The notes under the pieces are model-generated. The model was not told the origin of the DNA and made no database searches. It worked only from the letters and a program-made list of their open reading frames with translations. Positions 24,689 to 33,366 of a stretch of DNA of 64,000 nucleotides are shown in pieces. The DNA is from CAZFLM01 sp964519955 (GTDB taxonomy: Bacteria > Armatimonadota > Chthonomonadetes > Chthonomonadales > CAJBBX01). Position numbers and translations under genes: made by a program. The stretch spans positions 1 through 64,000 of the forward strand of contig CAZFLM010000024.1 of NCBI GenBank assembly GCA_964519955.1, read 5' to 3'. Numbering within the stretch: the stretch's first letter is position 1; every line of letters begins with the position of its first letter.

Positions 24689-25849
24689 TCACACCTCGTC
24701 AGGCGCTGCGGCACGGGTCCGGGGTGTCGCCGCTCCGCAGGACTGCCTGACCACGAGCCGTGTCGGCAAGAGAACGCGCCGAGGCGGGCCCGTGTAGCGC
24801 CGGGACATGCGGTCCACGAGCAGGTGGGCCGCGGTCTCGCCGATGGCGGCGAACGGTTGCTCTACGGTTGTCAGGGCGGGGGTGACGACCTCGGCCCAGC
24901 GGCTGTTGTCGAACCCGACGACGGCCAGCGTGTCGGGCACTGAGACCCCCAGGCGAGCGAGGGCCTGCATGAAGCGCACTGCGAGACGGTCGTTAACCGC
25001 GAACACGGCGGTTGGGGGATCTGCAAGGGCGAGCCAGGCTTCGGCGATGCCGTGGAGTGCAGCCCCGTCCGGAACGTGGGCGACCAGATCCGACAGATCA
25101 TACGCACTACCGCACTCGCCCAGAGCCTCGCGGTAGCCCTGCAATCTTTCGGCGCACGTGGACGGCCCTGGAGCAGTGGAGAGGAACGCGATGCGCCGGT
25201 GGCCGAGCGACAGCAGGTGCTCGGTCATCCGCTGTGCGGCAGCCCGGTTGTCGACGCCAACAAAGTCGCAGGCGAGGCCCGGCAGTTCGCGGTCGATCTG
25301 GACCACGGGGGCGCCGCGTTGGGCGGCTTCGGCGAGGAGCGCCAAGTTGCTGGCGGTCGGTTCGGCGTAGATGACGATGCCCCCGATACCACGGTCGATG
25401 AGCTTCCGCAGGTGGTCGGCTTCGTTGAGGCTGCGTGTGCGCGTATCGATCGGCGTCTCGCACACGATGAGGTGATGGTCCGTCTCGGCCAGCGCCTGTT
25501 GGCATCCGCGGAACATGGCCGCCGACCCGTCGCCCGTCATGCGGTAGATGACGAGGGCGGCAAGCTTGAACCCATTCCGCTCGGGCCTGGGGGTGGCCGC
25601 CGCCGATGCCTGGGCTAGCACTCGCGTTCCGCGCCCCTGCTCCGGGCTGACGATGCCATCCTGGCGCAGCGTGTCGATCGCCTGGCGCACGCTCTGGCGG
25701 CTGACGCCGAACTCACGCGCCAGGTCACGCTCCGGCGGCAGGAACTCGTCGGCACGGTAGTACCCAGCGGATATGCGCTCGCAGATGGTCCGCCCAACGC
25801 GGACGTACGCAGGCAAGCGGGTGTTGTCGGTAGACGCGGGGGCATTCAC
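24689..25849 (-). CDS. GntR-LacI hybrid transcription regulator
   Basis: A 386-residue regulator. It has an N-terminal GntR winged helix (RISAGYYRADEFLPPERDLA, then REFGVSRQSVRQAIDTLRQD) and a periplasmic-binding-protein-like sugar sensor of LacI type (GIGGIVIYAEPTASNLALLA, HLLSLGHRRIAFLS, AVFAVNDRLAVRFMQA, VVGFDNSRW). This is the architecture of AraR-type sugar repressors. Earlier in-frame starts exist at 25927 and 25882, but a perfect promoter has its TATAAT over 25886-25881, so translation must begin downstream. GTG at 25849 has AAAAGGTG seven bases before it. The ligand is unknown. Its neighbours (pseudopilin, small membrane proteins) are not sugar genes. Confidence 0.88.
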   Translation of the reverse strand: MNAPASTDNTRLPAYVRVGRTICERISAGYYRADEFLPPERDLAREFGVSRQSVRQAIDTLRQDGIVSPEQGRGTRVLAQASAAATPRPERNGFKLAALVIYRMTGDGSAAMFRGCQQALAETDHHLIVCETPIDTRTRSLNEADHLRKLIDRGIGGIVIYAEPTASNLALLAEAAQRGAPVVQIDRELPGLACDFVGVDNRAAAQRMTEHLLSLGHRRIAFLSTAPGPSTCAERLQGYREALGECGSAYDLSDLVAHVPDGAALHGIAEAWLALADPPTAVFAVNDRLAVRFMQALARLGVSVPDTLAVVGFDNSRWAEVVTPALTTVEQPFAAIGETAAHLLVDRMSRRYTGPPRRVLLPTRLVVRQSCGAATPRTRAAAPDEV

Positions 25850-25880
25850 GGGACGCACCTTTTGCGAACCTATCAGGCCC

Positions 25881-25909
25881 ATTATATGCCGGCGCCGGTG
25901 CGGTGTCAA
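25881..25909 (-). promoter_or_regulatory. Consensus promoter with internal palindrome, before the GntR-LacI gene
   Basis: Minus strand TTGACA (25909-25904), 17-bp spacer and TATAAT (25886-25881). The spacer holds the perfect palindrome CCGGCGCCGG, a candidate operator, perhaps for self-repression. Confidence 0.75.
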
Positions 25910-25951
25910 GGACGAATGTTGAGGCATTGTTAGGGGAGCAGCCCGCCCGTC

Positions 25952-26443
25952 CTACGACCGGGTGTTGTCGCCCTCTGCCGCGGCCCGAAGCAGGTTTGCG
26001 CTGTCCTCGGCAGGGCGCAGCAGCACCTCGGCTGCCGTGTCCTCCGCAGGGCGCAGGAGGATGGCCGCGTCGCCTACGTCGGCCCGATCGTAGTAGCGAA
26101 CGCCGGAGTTCACGTATCGAGGGAGGACGCCGCGGCCGGCCAGCTCCTGGGTGACGGCCGCCTCGTCCAAACCGGCGGCTTCGGCCAGCTCGGACACTGT
26201 CACGCAGCGCGCATCTGCCCGGTAGCGGAAGGACCTCCAGCGCACCATCCGCGCGAGCCAGAAGACCATCCACGCATGCCAGAGGCAGTCGGCGGCCTGC
26301 CGCAGGGTGTGCAGGCTGCCATCCGACACGTGGTAGTAGAGGGCCAGAGCCACGGCTACCGCAAGCGCCGCCCAGTCGTACGTGCTCCCGGGTGGATCGT
26401 AGGCCATCGCGATGGCGGTGGTCGCGGGCCGCCGGTGGGCCAT
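25952..26443 (-). CDS. Membrane-tethered HTH-like protein with LLRPA repeats (paralogue 2)
   Basis: A 163-residue protein and paralogue of 22497-23000. Membrane segments lie near residues 22-42 and 52-68 (AALAVAVALALYYHV, WHAWMVFWLARMV). The HTH-like unit is VTVSELAEAAGLDEAAVTQE then LAGRGVLPRYVNSGVRYYDR. The tail has LLRPAEDTAAEVLLRPAEDS and ANLLRAA, so the motif repeats at 11-13-residue spacing. It starts two bases after the miaB stop and the SD lies inside miaB (GGCGGAG), so the two are co-transcribed. Function is unknown; a membrane-anchored regulator or adaptor is inferred. Confidence 0.72.
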   Translation of the reverse strand: MAHRRPATTAIAMAYDPPGSTYDWAALAVAVALALYYHVSDGSLHTLRQAADCLWHAWMVFWLARMVRWRSFRYRADARCVTVSELAEAAGLDEAAVTQELAGRGVLPRYVNSGVRYYDRADVGDAAILLRPAEDTAAEVLLRPAEDSANLLRAAAEGDNTRS

Positions 26444-26445
26444 GC

Positions 26446-27804
26446 CTACTCCGCCAGTTCCGCGTGGAAGCCCGTCAGCGCCCCCTCCGTGGTCCTGATG
26501 CGCGCCAGCCGGCCGATGAGGCGCGCGTCCCCGGGGAAGACGACCGTCTTGAAGGTGCGCGTGAGGCCCGTGAGGCGCGAGGGGTTCCGCTGGCTCTTGC
26601 CCTCCACCAGCACCTCCATCTCCCGGCCGACGAGCGCCCGGTTGATCTCGGCGGAGATGCGGTTCTGCGTCTCGATCAGCTCGTTGAGGCGGGCGACCTT
26701 GACGTCCTGGGGGATCTGGTCATCCATGGTCGCGGCGGGCGTGCCGGGGCGCGGTGAGTAGGCGAACATGAACGCCGCGTCGAAGCGCATCTCCTCGACG
26801 AAGCCCAGCGTGTTGCGGTACTGCTCGTCGGTCTCGCCGGGGAATCCCAGCATCAGGTCGGTGGTGATGGCGATGCCGGGTATCGTGGTCCGCAGCTTGC
26901 CAACAATGGTACGGAATTGGTCCACGGTATATCCACGGTGCATGCGCCGCAGCAGCTCGTCGTCCGCGACCTGGACCGGGAGGTGGATGTGCTCGCACAC
27001 CTTTGGCAGGCGCGCCATCGTCTCGATGAGGTCGTCCGTGAAGTCGCGCGGGTAGGGCGACGTGAAGCGGATGCGCTGCAGGCCGCGGATGGCGTCCACC
27101 TGCTCCAGCAGGCGGGCGAACGGGACGCGGCCCTCCGCCAGGTTCTTCCCGTAGGAGTTGACCGTCTGGCCGAGGAGGGTGACCTCGCGCGTGCCACCGC
27201 GCGCGAGCGCCTCGATCTCGGCGACGACGTCCGCGGTGGGGCGGCTGCGCTCGCGGCCCCGGGTGTGCGGCACGATGCAGAACGTGCAGAACTTGTCGCA
27301 CCCGTACATGATGGGCACGTGCGCCTTGAGCCGCGCCGGCCGCGTCACGCTGCGCAGGGGGATGTCGGTGACGACGGAGCCCTTGCGCTCGGGCAGGTCG
27401 AGCAGCGCGATGGGCTTGCTGCCCCTCGGGCGCTCCCTCGCCTGGCGGATGAGGTCGGGGATGGCCGCCAGGTTGCCGGTGCCGACGATGAGGTCCACGT
27501 ATGGCGCACGGCGGGCGATCTGGGCGCTCTCGACCTGCGCCATGCACCCGCACACCGCGATGATCATCTCGGGGCGCTGCTGCTTGGCCTCGCGCAGCTC
27601 GCCGAGCTTACTGTAGACCTTCTGCTCCGGCTTGGCCCGCACCGAGCAGGTGTTCAGCAGCACCACGTCGGCGTCGAACGGGTCCGCGACGGACTGATAC
27701 CCCATCTGCTCCAGGAACAGGCCGATCTGCTCGGAATCCTCGTCGTTCATCTGGCAGCCCCACGTCAGCACGTGGTACCCGCCGATCGTCTCCACCGTGT
27801 CCAA
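26446..27804 (-). CDS. miaB: tRNA-2-methylthio-N6-dimethylallyladenosine synthase
   Basis: A 452-residue radical-SAM methylthiotransferase that adds a methylthio group to i6A37 of tRNA. The N-terminal UPF0004 domain has the Cys residues of TWGCQMNDEDSEQIG, LLNTCSVR and VCGCMAQ. The radical-SAM motif is CDKFCTFCIVPHTRGRERS near residue 168, and the C-terminal TRAM domain is present (LVEGKSQRN...FHAELAE). The stretch normally HLPVQSGSD reads HLPVQVADDELL here. The start is TTG at 27804 or GTG at 27795. It is co-transcribed with the LLRPA protein. MiaB rather than RimO is chosen from the overall length and the TCSVR/QMNDEDS wording. Confidence 0.92.
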   Translation of the reverse strand: MDTVETIGGYHVLTWGCQMNDEDSEQIGLFLEQMGYQSVADPFDADVVLLNTCSVRAKPEQKVYSKLGELREAKQQRPEMIIAVCGCMAQVESAQIARRAPYVDLIVGTGNLAAIPDLIRQARERPRGSKPIALLDLPERKGSVVTDIPLRSVTRPARLKAHVPIMYGCDKFCTFCIVPHTRGRERSRPTADVVAEIEALARGGTREVTLLGQTVNSYGKNLAEGRVPFARLLEQVDAIRGLQRIRFTSPYPRDFTDDLIETMARLPKVCEHIHLPVQVADDELLRRMHRGYTVDQFRTIVGKLRTTIPGIAITTDLMLGFPGETDEQYRNTLGFVEEMRFDAAFMFAYSPRPGTPAATMDDQIPQDVKVARLNELIETQNRISAEINRALVGREMEVLVEGKSQRNPSRLTGLTRTFKTVVFPGDARLIGRLARIRTTEGALTGFHAELAE

Positions 27805-27854
27805 CCCAACCCCCTCGAAGCCGCGCGTTCGCTACCATTCTACCGTGTGCGCGG

Positions 27855-28240
27855 ATGGAACCGCAGATCAGCGCGGACCACGTCAATGGCCTGGAACCAC
27901 AGATGAACACGGACGAGCGGGGATGACGGAGGGATGGGGAACGCAGATGCACGCAGATCANNNNNNNNNNNNNNNNNNNNNNNNNNNNNNNNNNNNNNNN
28001 NNNNNNNNNNNNNNNNNNNNNNNNNNNNNNNNNNNNNNNNNNNNNNNNNNNNNNNNNNNNCGCAGGTCGACGCAGATCACGTCAAGGGCCTGGAACCACA
28101 GATGTACACGGACGAACGGGGATGACGGCGGGATGGATGATATCGGTGGTAGGCGTCAGCCCGCAATCTGCGTCAATCGGCGTTCATCTGCGGTTAGGTC
28201 TTCATCCCGCCTGTATCGGTGTTCATCTGTGGTTGCGGTT
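27855..28240. repeat. ACCACAGATGAACAC repeat cluster around an assembly gap
   Basis: Two parallel units (each CCTGGAACCACAGATG..ACACGGACGA.CGGGGATGACG) lie at 27888-27940 and 28090-28135, with inverted words such as GTTCATCTGTGGTTGCGG at 28212-28233. The family recurs at 48631-48905 and 53487-53602. Confidence 0.85.
27961..28060. other. Assembly gap (100 N)
   Basis: Exactly 100 N inside the repeat cluster, between words GATGCACGCAGATCA and CGCAGGTCGACGCAGATC. Confidence 0.99.
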
Positions 28241-28245
28241 AGGCC

Positions 28246-30288
28246 CTACGGCCACGGGAAGAACGGCGTTGGCATGGAGCGGTCCCAGAGGGCCGGGAGG
28301 GTGAAGAGGACGGCCATGGTGAACTCGCCCAGCACCATGCCGAGGAAGAACGGGCGGGCCTTGGCGTAGAGGCGCATGCCGCCGTAGCGGAGGAGGAGCA
28401 CCTTCAGCAGCCAGGCGATGAAGCAGGGGAACCAGAAGACCATCATCGTCCAGGTGCCGCAGAGCGCGTACCCGAGCGGGTGGATGGGGAACCACGGTAC
28501 GCGCGAGCGCAAGACCACGATGCCGAGGGTCAGAACGACGCCGATGAGGAAGTTCATCTTGGCGATCCAGGGTAGCGGCGGGCGCGCGCTATTCAGGACC
28601 GTTGCGGCGTCGTTGAAGGCCCAGACCGGGTTGCCCTGGTAGACGTAGTAGTACATCGACACGCCGCCGATCTTGTAGGGCAGCAGGATGTGGAAGTAGC
28701 CCGACACCCCGAGCGCCACGACCAGCGCGATCGCGAAGACGGCCAGCAGCGACCGGCGCTTCACGCGCACCCCGTCCGCGAACTTCATGCCATCGAGGAA
28801 GCCTGTCAGGATGAGGCCGCGCTGGTCGCGCATCCAGAGGGCGTCCAGGAACGCGAGACTGGTGATGTTGGTGCTGCCGAGCGTGCGCACGTCGCCGAGC
28901 ATGCGGTACACGTCGATCGGCCGGAACGAGGTCTCGGTCATCAGCATGCCGGACTCGCACGTGCTGCGCGCCATGACGAGCGCGACCACGAAGAGCAGCA
29001 GCACCAGCTCCATCAGCGCGAGCCAGTAGCTCATGCCGAGGATGGTGAGCCAGGCGGCAGAGAGCAGCACGCAGGCAATGAGCCCCCAGAAGGCGAGGCG
29101 GTAGGGGAGGACCTCCTCGCTTCCGCGGTCCTCCGCGGAGAGCCCCGGCGCCGAGGACCAGCGGGTCTGCGTGGCGGCTCGCCAGATGCGGGCCAGGTGC
29201 GGGCGCGCGGCATAGATCATGTAGCCCACCATCACCATGTAGCAGCCGATGATCTGGTAGCCGATGTACACTTTGCACCCGTACATCGGCATGACCTCGG
29301 GCTCGTAGCCCATCGAGGCCGAGATGCCGTCCGCAACGATGGTGAGGAGGAACAGGAACCAGAGCGAGAAGAGCAGGTCCGTGGCAAGCAGGTAGAAGAA
29401 GCCCACCGCCGCGAAGGACAGGTAGATGTGGAAGAAGCCGACGTTGTTCCAGGGCGGCTGCACGAGGAGTTGGTTCAGGTTGACGTCGGTGACGACCTCC
29501 GGCACGCTCGGGTACCACTGGTGCAGGCCGTTGAACCCGAACAGGAGCGCCGGCAGCGAGAAGCCGAGCCACGTCATGCGGTTGCGCAGGAAGCTGCCGC
29601 CGGACGCCTCGCGTGCCGCGCTGGTGTCGGTGCGGATCATCTCGAGCGGGAGCTGCACCAGTGGGTAGGCGAGCTTCTCGCTGTCGACCCACTGCCGCCG
29701 CAGGATGACGGCCAGGCAGAGGTAGGCGGCGAACATGAGCGCGACGAAGACGCCCCACGCCAGCAGCGGAGTGACCCAGAGCTGCCACGGGATGTGCGCG
29801 CCGGGCGGCAGGGAGTCGAAGAACGCGGCCGTTACCGGCTGCTTGGCCTCGCCGGACGGAACCCAGGGCACGGCCCAGCCCGGGATGGACTTGAAGAACA
29901 GCACGGCCCAGTTGTTGGCGGCGTTGGCGTAGTAGTTGGGCACGCACAGCAGCGGGATGAGCTTCTCGAGCAGGCCGCGGGAAGACACCATCGAGGCCAT
30001 CAGCATCATGAGGTAGATGGTGAAGATCTCGTGGGGGCGCAGGCCGAGGCGGGGCGAGAGTCGCTTGAGGGCTGCCTGAGCGGCGAGGATGAGCACCAGC
30101 ATGCCCACGACGACCGGCGGGAGCTGCAGGAAGCCGATCATGATCTTCCCGACGACCAGCTCCGCCACGCACACGACGCCGCAGGTGATGGCCACGCAGA
30201 CGAGCCCGACCGCAAGCGCGCGCCAGGAGAGCGCGGACACGCGCGGGCCTTCATCGCGACGCTGCGACCGATCGGGTGCTGCGATCAT
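28246..30288 (-). CDS. DUF6785-like polytopic membrane protein
   Basis: A 680-residue protein with roughly 14-16 membrane spans. It resembles the DUF6784/DUF6785 type common in Planctomycetota and Armatimonadota: PRLGLRPHEIFTIYLMMLM, LLEKLIPLLCVPNYYANAAN, LPPGAHIPWQLWVTPLLAWG, EKLAYPLVQLPLEM, and a late LDGMKFADGVRVKRRSLLA. The HEIFTIYLMML helix resembles oligopeptide-transporter-like folds, so a transport role is possible but unproven. The start at 30288 is preferred to 30345 because it begins the basic N-terminus directly. It is separated from the PEP-CTERM gene by about 340 bases. Confidence 0.75.
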   Translation of the reverse strand: MIAAPDRSQRRDEGPRVSALSWRALAVGLVCVAITCGVVCVAELVVGKIMIGFLQLPPVVVGMLVLILAAQAALKRLSPRLGLRPHEIFTIYLMMLMASMVSSRGLLEKLIPLLCVPNYYANAANNWAVLFFKSIPGWAVPWVPSGEAKQPVTAAFFDSLPPGAHIPWQLWVTPLLAWGVFVALMFAAYLCLAVILRRQWVDSEKLAYPLVQLPLEMIRTDTSAAREASGGSFLRNRMTWLGFSLPALLFGFNGLHQWYPSVPEVVTDVNLNQLLVQPPWNNVGFFHIYLSFAAVGFFYLLATDLLFSLWFLFLLTIVADGISASMGYEPEVMPMYGCKVYIGYQIIGCYMVMVGYMIYAARPHLARIWRAATQTRWSSAPGLSAEDRGSEEVLPYRLAFWGLIACVLLSAAWLTILGMSYWLALMELVLLLFVVALVMARSTCESGMLMTETSFRPIDVYRMLGDVRTLGSTNITSLAFLDALWMRDQRGLILTGFLDGMKFADGVRVKRRSLLAVFAIALVVALGVSGYFHILLPYKIGGVSMYYYVYQGNPVWAFNDAATVLNSARPPLPWIAKMNFLIGVVLTLGIVVLRSRVPWFPIHPLGYALCGTWTMMVFWFPCFIAWLLKVLLLRYGGMRLYAKARPFFLGMVLGEFTMAVLFTLPALWDRSMPTPFFPWP

Positions 30289-30629
30289 GGCTGCCCATCC
30301 GACGACGAGCCAATACGACCGAAGAGGGAGAACCCTTACAGACAAGCGATCGAGGACACTGCTGCATTCACCGCGGGGCGCCCGGTTTCCTGCTGTATTG
30401 CGCGTCCGCCTGCTGCACAGCTATGGACAGGGAGACGCGCCAGGTTCCCGCCCGGTTCCGCGCGAGTTGCGGTGTAACGCAACGGTAGTGGGTGTGCGTC
30501 TGAAGGGTGGGCTACCGGCGCCCGCTGCCTCTGTGCGCGGCCAACGAGCCTGCTGGTTCGGGCACCACACAAGATGAAGGCAGACAGGGCTGGCGCCCTG
30601 CCTGCCTTCACGGCTTGCCCGGATGAGTG
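30289..30629. other. Intergenic region with terminator-like hairpin
   Basis: A 341-base region. The hairpin GAAGGCAG-AGGGC / GCCCT-CTGCCTTC (30576-30609) lies just after the PEP-CTERM stop on the minus strand. No gene was recognised in the rest. Confidence 0.6.
30576..30609 (-). terminator. Terminator-like hairpin after the PEP-CTERM gene
   Basis: An 8-bp plus 5-bp stem with a 2x2 internal mismatch. On the minus strand it is followed by ATCTTGTG. Confidence 0.6.
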
Positions 30630-31337
30630 CTAGCGGGTACGGCGGCGCAGAACGAGGAGGCCGCCGGAGATGGACAGCCCCACGAGCAGCGCGAGCGAGC
30701 CCGGCTCCGGGACCTGACCCACGACGAAGTGCACATCGTCGACACCGTCGATGTCGCCCTCGGCGTGTATGGTCACCGATGAGATGGCCTTGCCGGCGTC
30801 CGTGAAACCGATGTACGTGATCCCGCTGCTGATCCCTGGGATAGCGATCGTCTGCGAGGTCCCATCGGAGAACGTGACCGTCTCGCCGGCCATCTGCACG
30901 CCGGAGATGTAGCACCCAAACGCCATGATCGGATCAGCGAACGTGAAGGTCGCGCTGCCGCCGAAGAGGGATAGGAAGTACTGGCCCCCAGCGGTCGTGT
31001 TGTAGCCGTACAGCCCGTCCGGCGTTCCGATGGCGGCGTTCTGGATCGTCTGCGCGGAGCCATAGAAGTCCGAGCCGGTCACGGTGACGCCAGCCACCGG
31101 GTTCAGACTCGTGAAACCGCCGACCGGGCAGTTCTCGAAGTCGATAACCTGGATAGCGCCGAGTGCGCCGGCTGCCGCATCGAACGCCGCCTCCGTTGCC
31201 ACCGAGTTCGGCCTGGGATCGGTCGAGCCGGCCCCGGTGTCGAAGCCAACAAACGTTGCGAGCTGTGCGTGGGCCGGGATGGTCATCAGGAGGAGGGCGG
31301 TCACGCAGAGGACGCGTCTTGCACAGAACATGTTCAT
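30630..31337 (-). CDS. PEP-CTERM sorted exported protein
   Basis: A 235-residue protein. The signal peptide is VLCVTALLLMTIPAHAQ, followed by a beta-rich mature domain with many Gly, Thr and Asp residues (SVTIHAEGDIDGVDDVHFVV). The C-terminal sorting tail is VPEPGSLALLVGLS, then a helix and RRRTR. PEP-CTERM tails are removed by exosortase and occur in bacteria that make extracellular polysaccharide. No exosortase gene is in the window. The middle domain (DFENCPVGGFTSLNPVAGVT) is of the type seen in many PEP-CTERM proteins of unknown role. Confidence 0.9.
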   Translation of the reverse strand: MNMFCARRVLCVTALLLMTIPAHAQLATFVGFDTGAGSTDPRPNSVATEAAFDAAAGALGAIQVIDFENCPVGGFTSLNPVAGVTVTGSDFYGSAQTIQNAAIGTPDGLYGYNTTAGGQYFLSLFGGSATFTFADPIMAFGCYISGVQMAGETVTFSDGTSQTIAIPGISSGITYIGFTDAGKAISSVTIHAEGDIDGVDDVHFVVGQVPEPGSLALLVGLSISGGLLVLRRRTR

Positions 31338-31455
31338 AGCAGGCGTCTCCTATCGTGGTTCATTCGGTCGATGCATCCGGTCGGAGCGGGCATCCTAGCA
31401 ATGGGCGGTTGCAGGATGCGTGCCAGGGAGACGCCTGGCCGGCAAGGAGTGGGTC

Positions 31456-32640
31456 ATGGCGATGTGGCGTGGGGTTATGCTCCTGGTGGCTGTCTTTGCG
31501 GTGCTCGGCGTGTATGCCGGGGCGCAGGTGGCGCCGGGGGTGGGCGAGAAGCGGGTGAGCATCGCCGTGGAGCACGCGGACCTGCGCGAGGCGCTGCGGC
31601 GGATCGCCGGGCAGGCCGGCGCCCAGGTCCGCGTGGCGCCGGACGTGAAGGCGCGCGTGACCGCCGAGCTGCACGACGTGCTGTTCGAGGTGGCGCTCGA
31701 GAACCTGCTGCGGTCGGCTGAGACGTGGCAGGCGCTCGCGTACTACAAGAAGGACGGCGTCTACCTGGTGGAGGTCAAGCACCTCCAGCGTCCAGAGGTC
31801 CGCGCGCGCGTGTACCTGGGTGCACGCGCCGAGACCGGCTCCGTGATCGTCGGAGCGGACCGCTACCGGCTGCCGGACCAGTTGGTGTTGGATCGGCCGG
31901 CGGGCCGCATCGTCGCCGTGGGTGCCCTGGTCGATGACACGCCGGGCCGCGAGGGCTACGTGGCCGCCTGGGGCATGCGAGGCCAGTCGCTCGGCCAGTG
32001 GGAGTTCCGCGGTTCCATCCGGGTGGCGACGCCGCTGTACCGGCGTGCCGGGCGGCTCAGCGCGTTCTGCGACAAGCTTGTGCGCACGAGGGGCGAACTG
32101 GCCGACTACGAGTGGTACCTGATGACGGTTCCGCTCGGCCGCACGGAGGGACTGCGCGTCGTCCAGACGCCCGACACGCCGCCAACTCTCACGCCCGCCC
32201 AGACGCGCCTCGACCAGCGGCTCCGCAAGATGGCGGAACAGGTGGGATGGGTACCGGCCACGTGGAGCCAGGCGGGCAGCGACGCGGCGCGCGAGCGGCT
32301 CACGGTGCATCCCGGCAACGTGGCGAACCGCATCGCGATGAACTCCGACCTGTCCGTGGTGGTGTTCGCGCACGACGTGATCGATGTCGGGGAGTGCATC
32401 GCCGTACGCCAGGCAGGCGGGCGGTACAAGGCCATTCCGCTGGCGCCGCTGCTGAGCAAGGCCGCGAGGGGCGACGTGGACCTGTACTCCGTGTGCGCCG
32501 AGAGGGATCGGGTTGCTGTCGGCCTGTACGCGGGCGAGGCGCGCAAGCCCCTCGTCGTCTGCCTCCGCGTGACGAAGGCGGGCGCGAAGGTGGTGGCGGT
32601 GAAGCAGGGCCTGCTGGCCTCGCCGGTCGTGGAGCTGTAG
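31456..32640 (+). CDS. Exported STN-domain protein
   Basis: A 394-residue protein. After a signal segment (GVMLLVAVFAVLGVYAGAQV) comes a domain like the secretin/TonB short N-terminal (STN) domain: VSIAVEHADLREALRRIAGQ, then AGAQVRVAPDVKARVTAELH and DVLFEVALENLLR, about residues 33-85. The remaining 300 residues are not recognised, and there is no secretin beta-barrel. It may be a periplasmic helper of a secretin or TonB-type receptor, or a standalone protein. AAGGAG lies six bases before the start. Confidence 0.7.
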   Translation: MAMWRGVMLLVAVFAVLGVYAGAQVAPGVGEKRVSIAVEHADLREALRRIAGQAGAQVRVAPDVKARVTAELHDVLFEVALENLLRSAETWQALAYYKKDGVYLVEVKHLQRPEVRARVYLGARAETGSVIVGADRYRLPDQLVLDRPAGRIVAVGALVDDTPGREGYVAAWGMRGQSLGQWEFRGSIRVATPLYRRAGRLSAFCDKLVRTRGELADYEWYLMTVPLGRTEGLRVVQTPDTPPTLTPAQTRLDQRLRKMAEQVGWVPATWSQAGSDAARERLTVHPGNVANRIAMNSDLSVVVFAHDVIDVGECIAVRQAGGRYKAIPLAPLLSKAARGDVDLYSVCAERDRVAVGLYAGEARKPLVVCLRVTKAGAKVVAVKQGLLASPVVEL

Positions 32641-32655
32641 AGGGCGAGGTGTGGC

Positions 32656-33058
32656 CTAGGTGTGTGGGAGCAGGAGACGTGTGAAACCCTCCTGCTCGAA
32701 GTGGTGGTCAGTCGTGAGTGCGTCGGCGACGCCCCTCTCGCGCATGAGCAGGAAGCTGACTGCGTCACAGAGGGAGTAGTCCTTGTCGGGGCGGGCGACG
32801 AGCAACGATAGGGCTCTGGCGTGAAGTGCGGCGTCGATCCAGACGAGTTCGACGTGGGGGTGTTCACTGAGTGCGCGCACAAGCTCGATGGCTCTCGCTC
32901 TGTGGAGACGCCGAGCTGTCACGAGTGCCAGGTACTCGGCCAGCACGTAGTTGTGCGTGATCCAGGCTAGGGGCCGATCGGACTGCGGCAAGGGCCTCGG
33001 CGTGGCGAGGCTCGGTCGCGTACTGGTACACGAGGAGCCCTGACGTATCGAGCAGCAT
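32656..33058 (-). pseudogene. Frameshifted PIN-domain (VapC-type) toxin
   Basis: Two overlapping frames together make one PIN protein of about 134 residues. The first starts at 33058 with LLDTSGLLVYQYATEPRHAE (the first catalytic Asp in LLDTSGL). The second continues PLAWITHNYVLAEYLALVTA, ending DKDYSLCDAVSFLLMRERGV and ALTTDHHFEQEGF with the later acidic residues. The frames differ by one base and switch near 32985-33000. Either the gene is inactivated or the assembly has an indel. The toxin starts seven bases after the antitoxin stop. VapC-type toxins are ribonucleases that cut tRNA or rRNA. Confidence 0.85.
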
Positions 33059-33064
33059 CGGTCC

Positions 33065-33322
33065 CTAGTGGCCCACGTAGTGTGCGGCCAGGTCGGCGTC
33101 GATGGCCTCGTTGGCAGGGCTGCCTCCGTTCAGGCCATCCACGATGGTTGCCTCGAGCATAGCGCCGGCGGCCGCGAGGTCGGCCGGCGTTGGAAAGACA
33201 CGGGTGCCGGCGGCGTGCGACGCGAGCAGCAACCGGTGGGCCGCCTCGCTCACCTCCCGTAGTTCCTCTGGGTCAAGATCGCGCAGGTCTTGCATGACCC
33301 TGCCGAAAGCGCCCACCGCCAT
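33065..33322 (-). CDS. Antitoxin partner of the PIN toxin
   Basis: An 85-residue protein, largely helical (MQDLRDLDPEELREVSEAAH, then RLLLASHAAGTRVFPTPADL). Its C-terminus has EAIDADLAAHYVGH. It starts at 33322 with GGAGGGAG before it; an upstream start lacks a ribosome site. The position directly before the PIN toxin identifies it as the antitoxin. The family is not clear, and no AbrB-type or RHH fold is evident. Confidence 0.75.
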   Translation of the reverse strand: MAVGAFGRVMQDLRDLDPEELREVSEAAHRLLLASHAAGTRVFPTPADLAAAGAMLEATIVDGLNGGSPANEAIDADLAAHYVGH

Positions 33323-33366
33323 GCCGGTCTCCCTCCACCGCGCCACCGCGCTCGCGAGATATTGCG

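Noticed and set aside
22852..24750. 632-codon plus-strand frame
   Set aside because: It runs opposite the two small membrane protein genes and the DUF1559 gene and has no domain.
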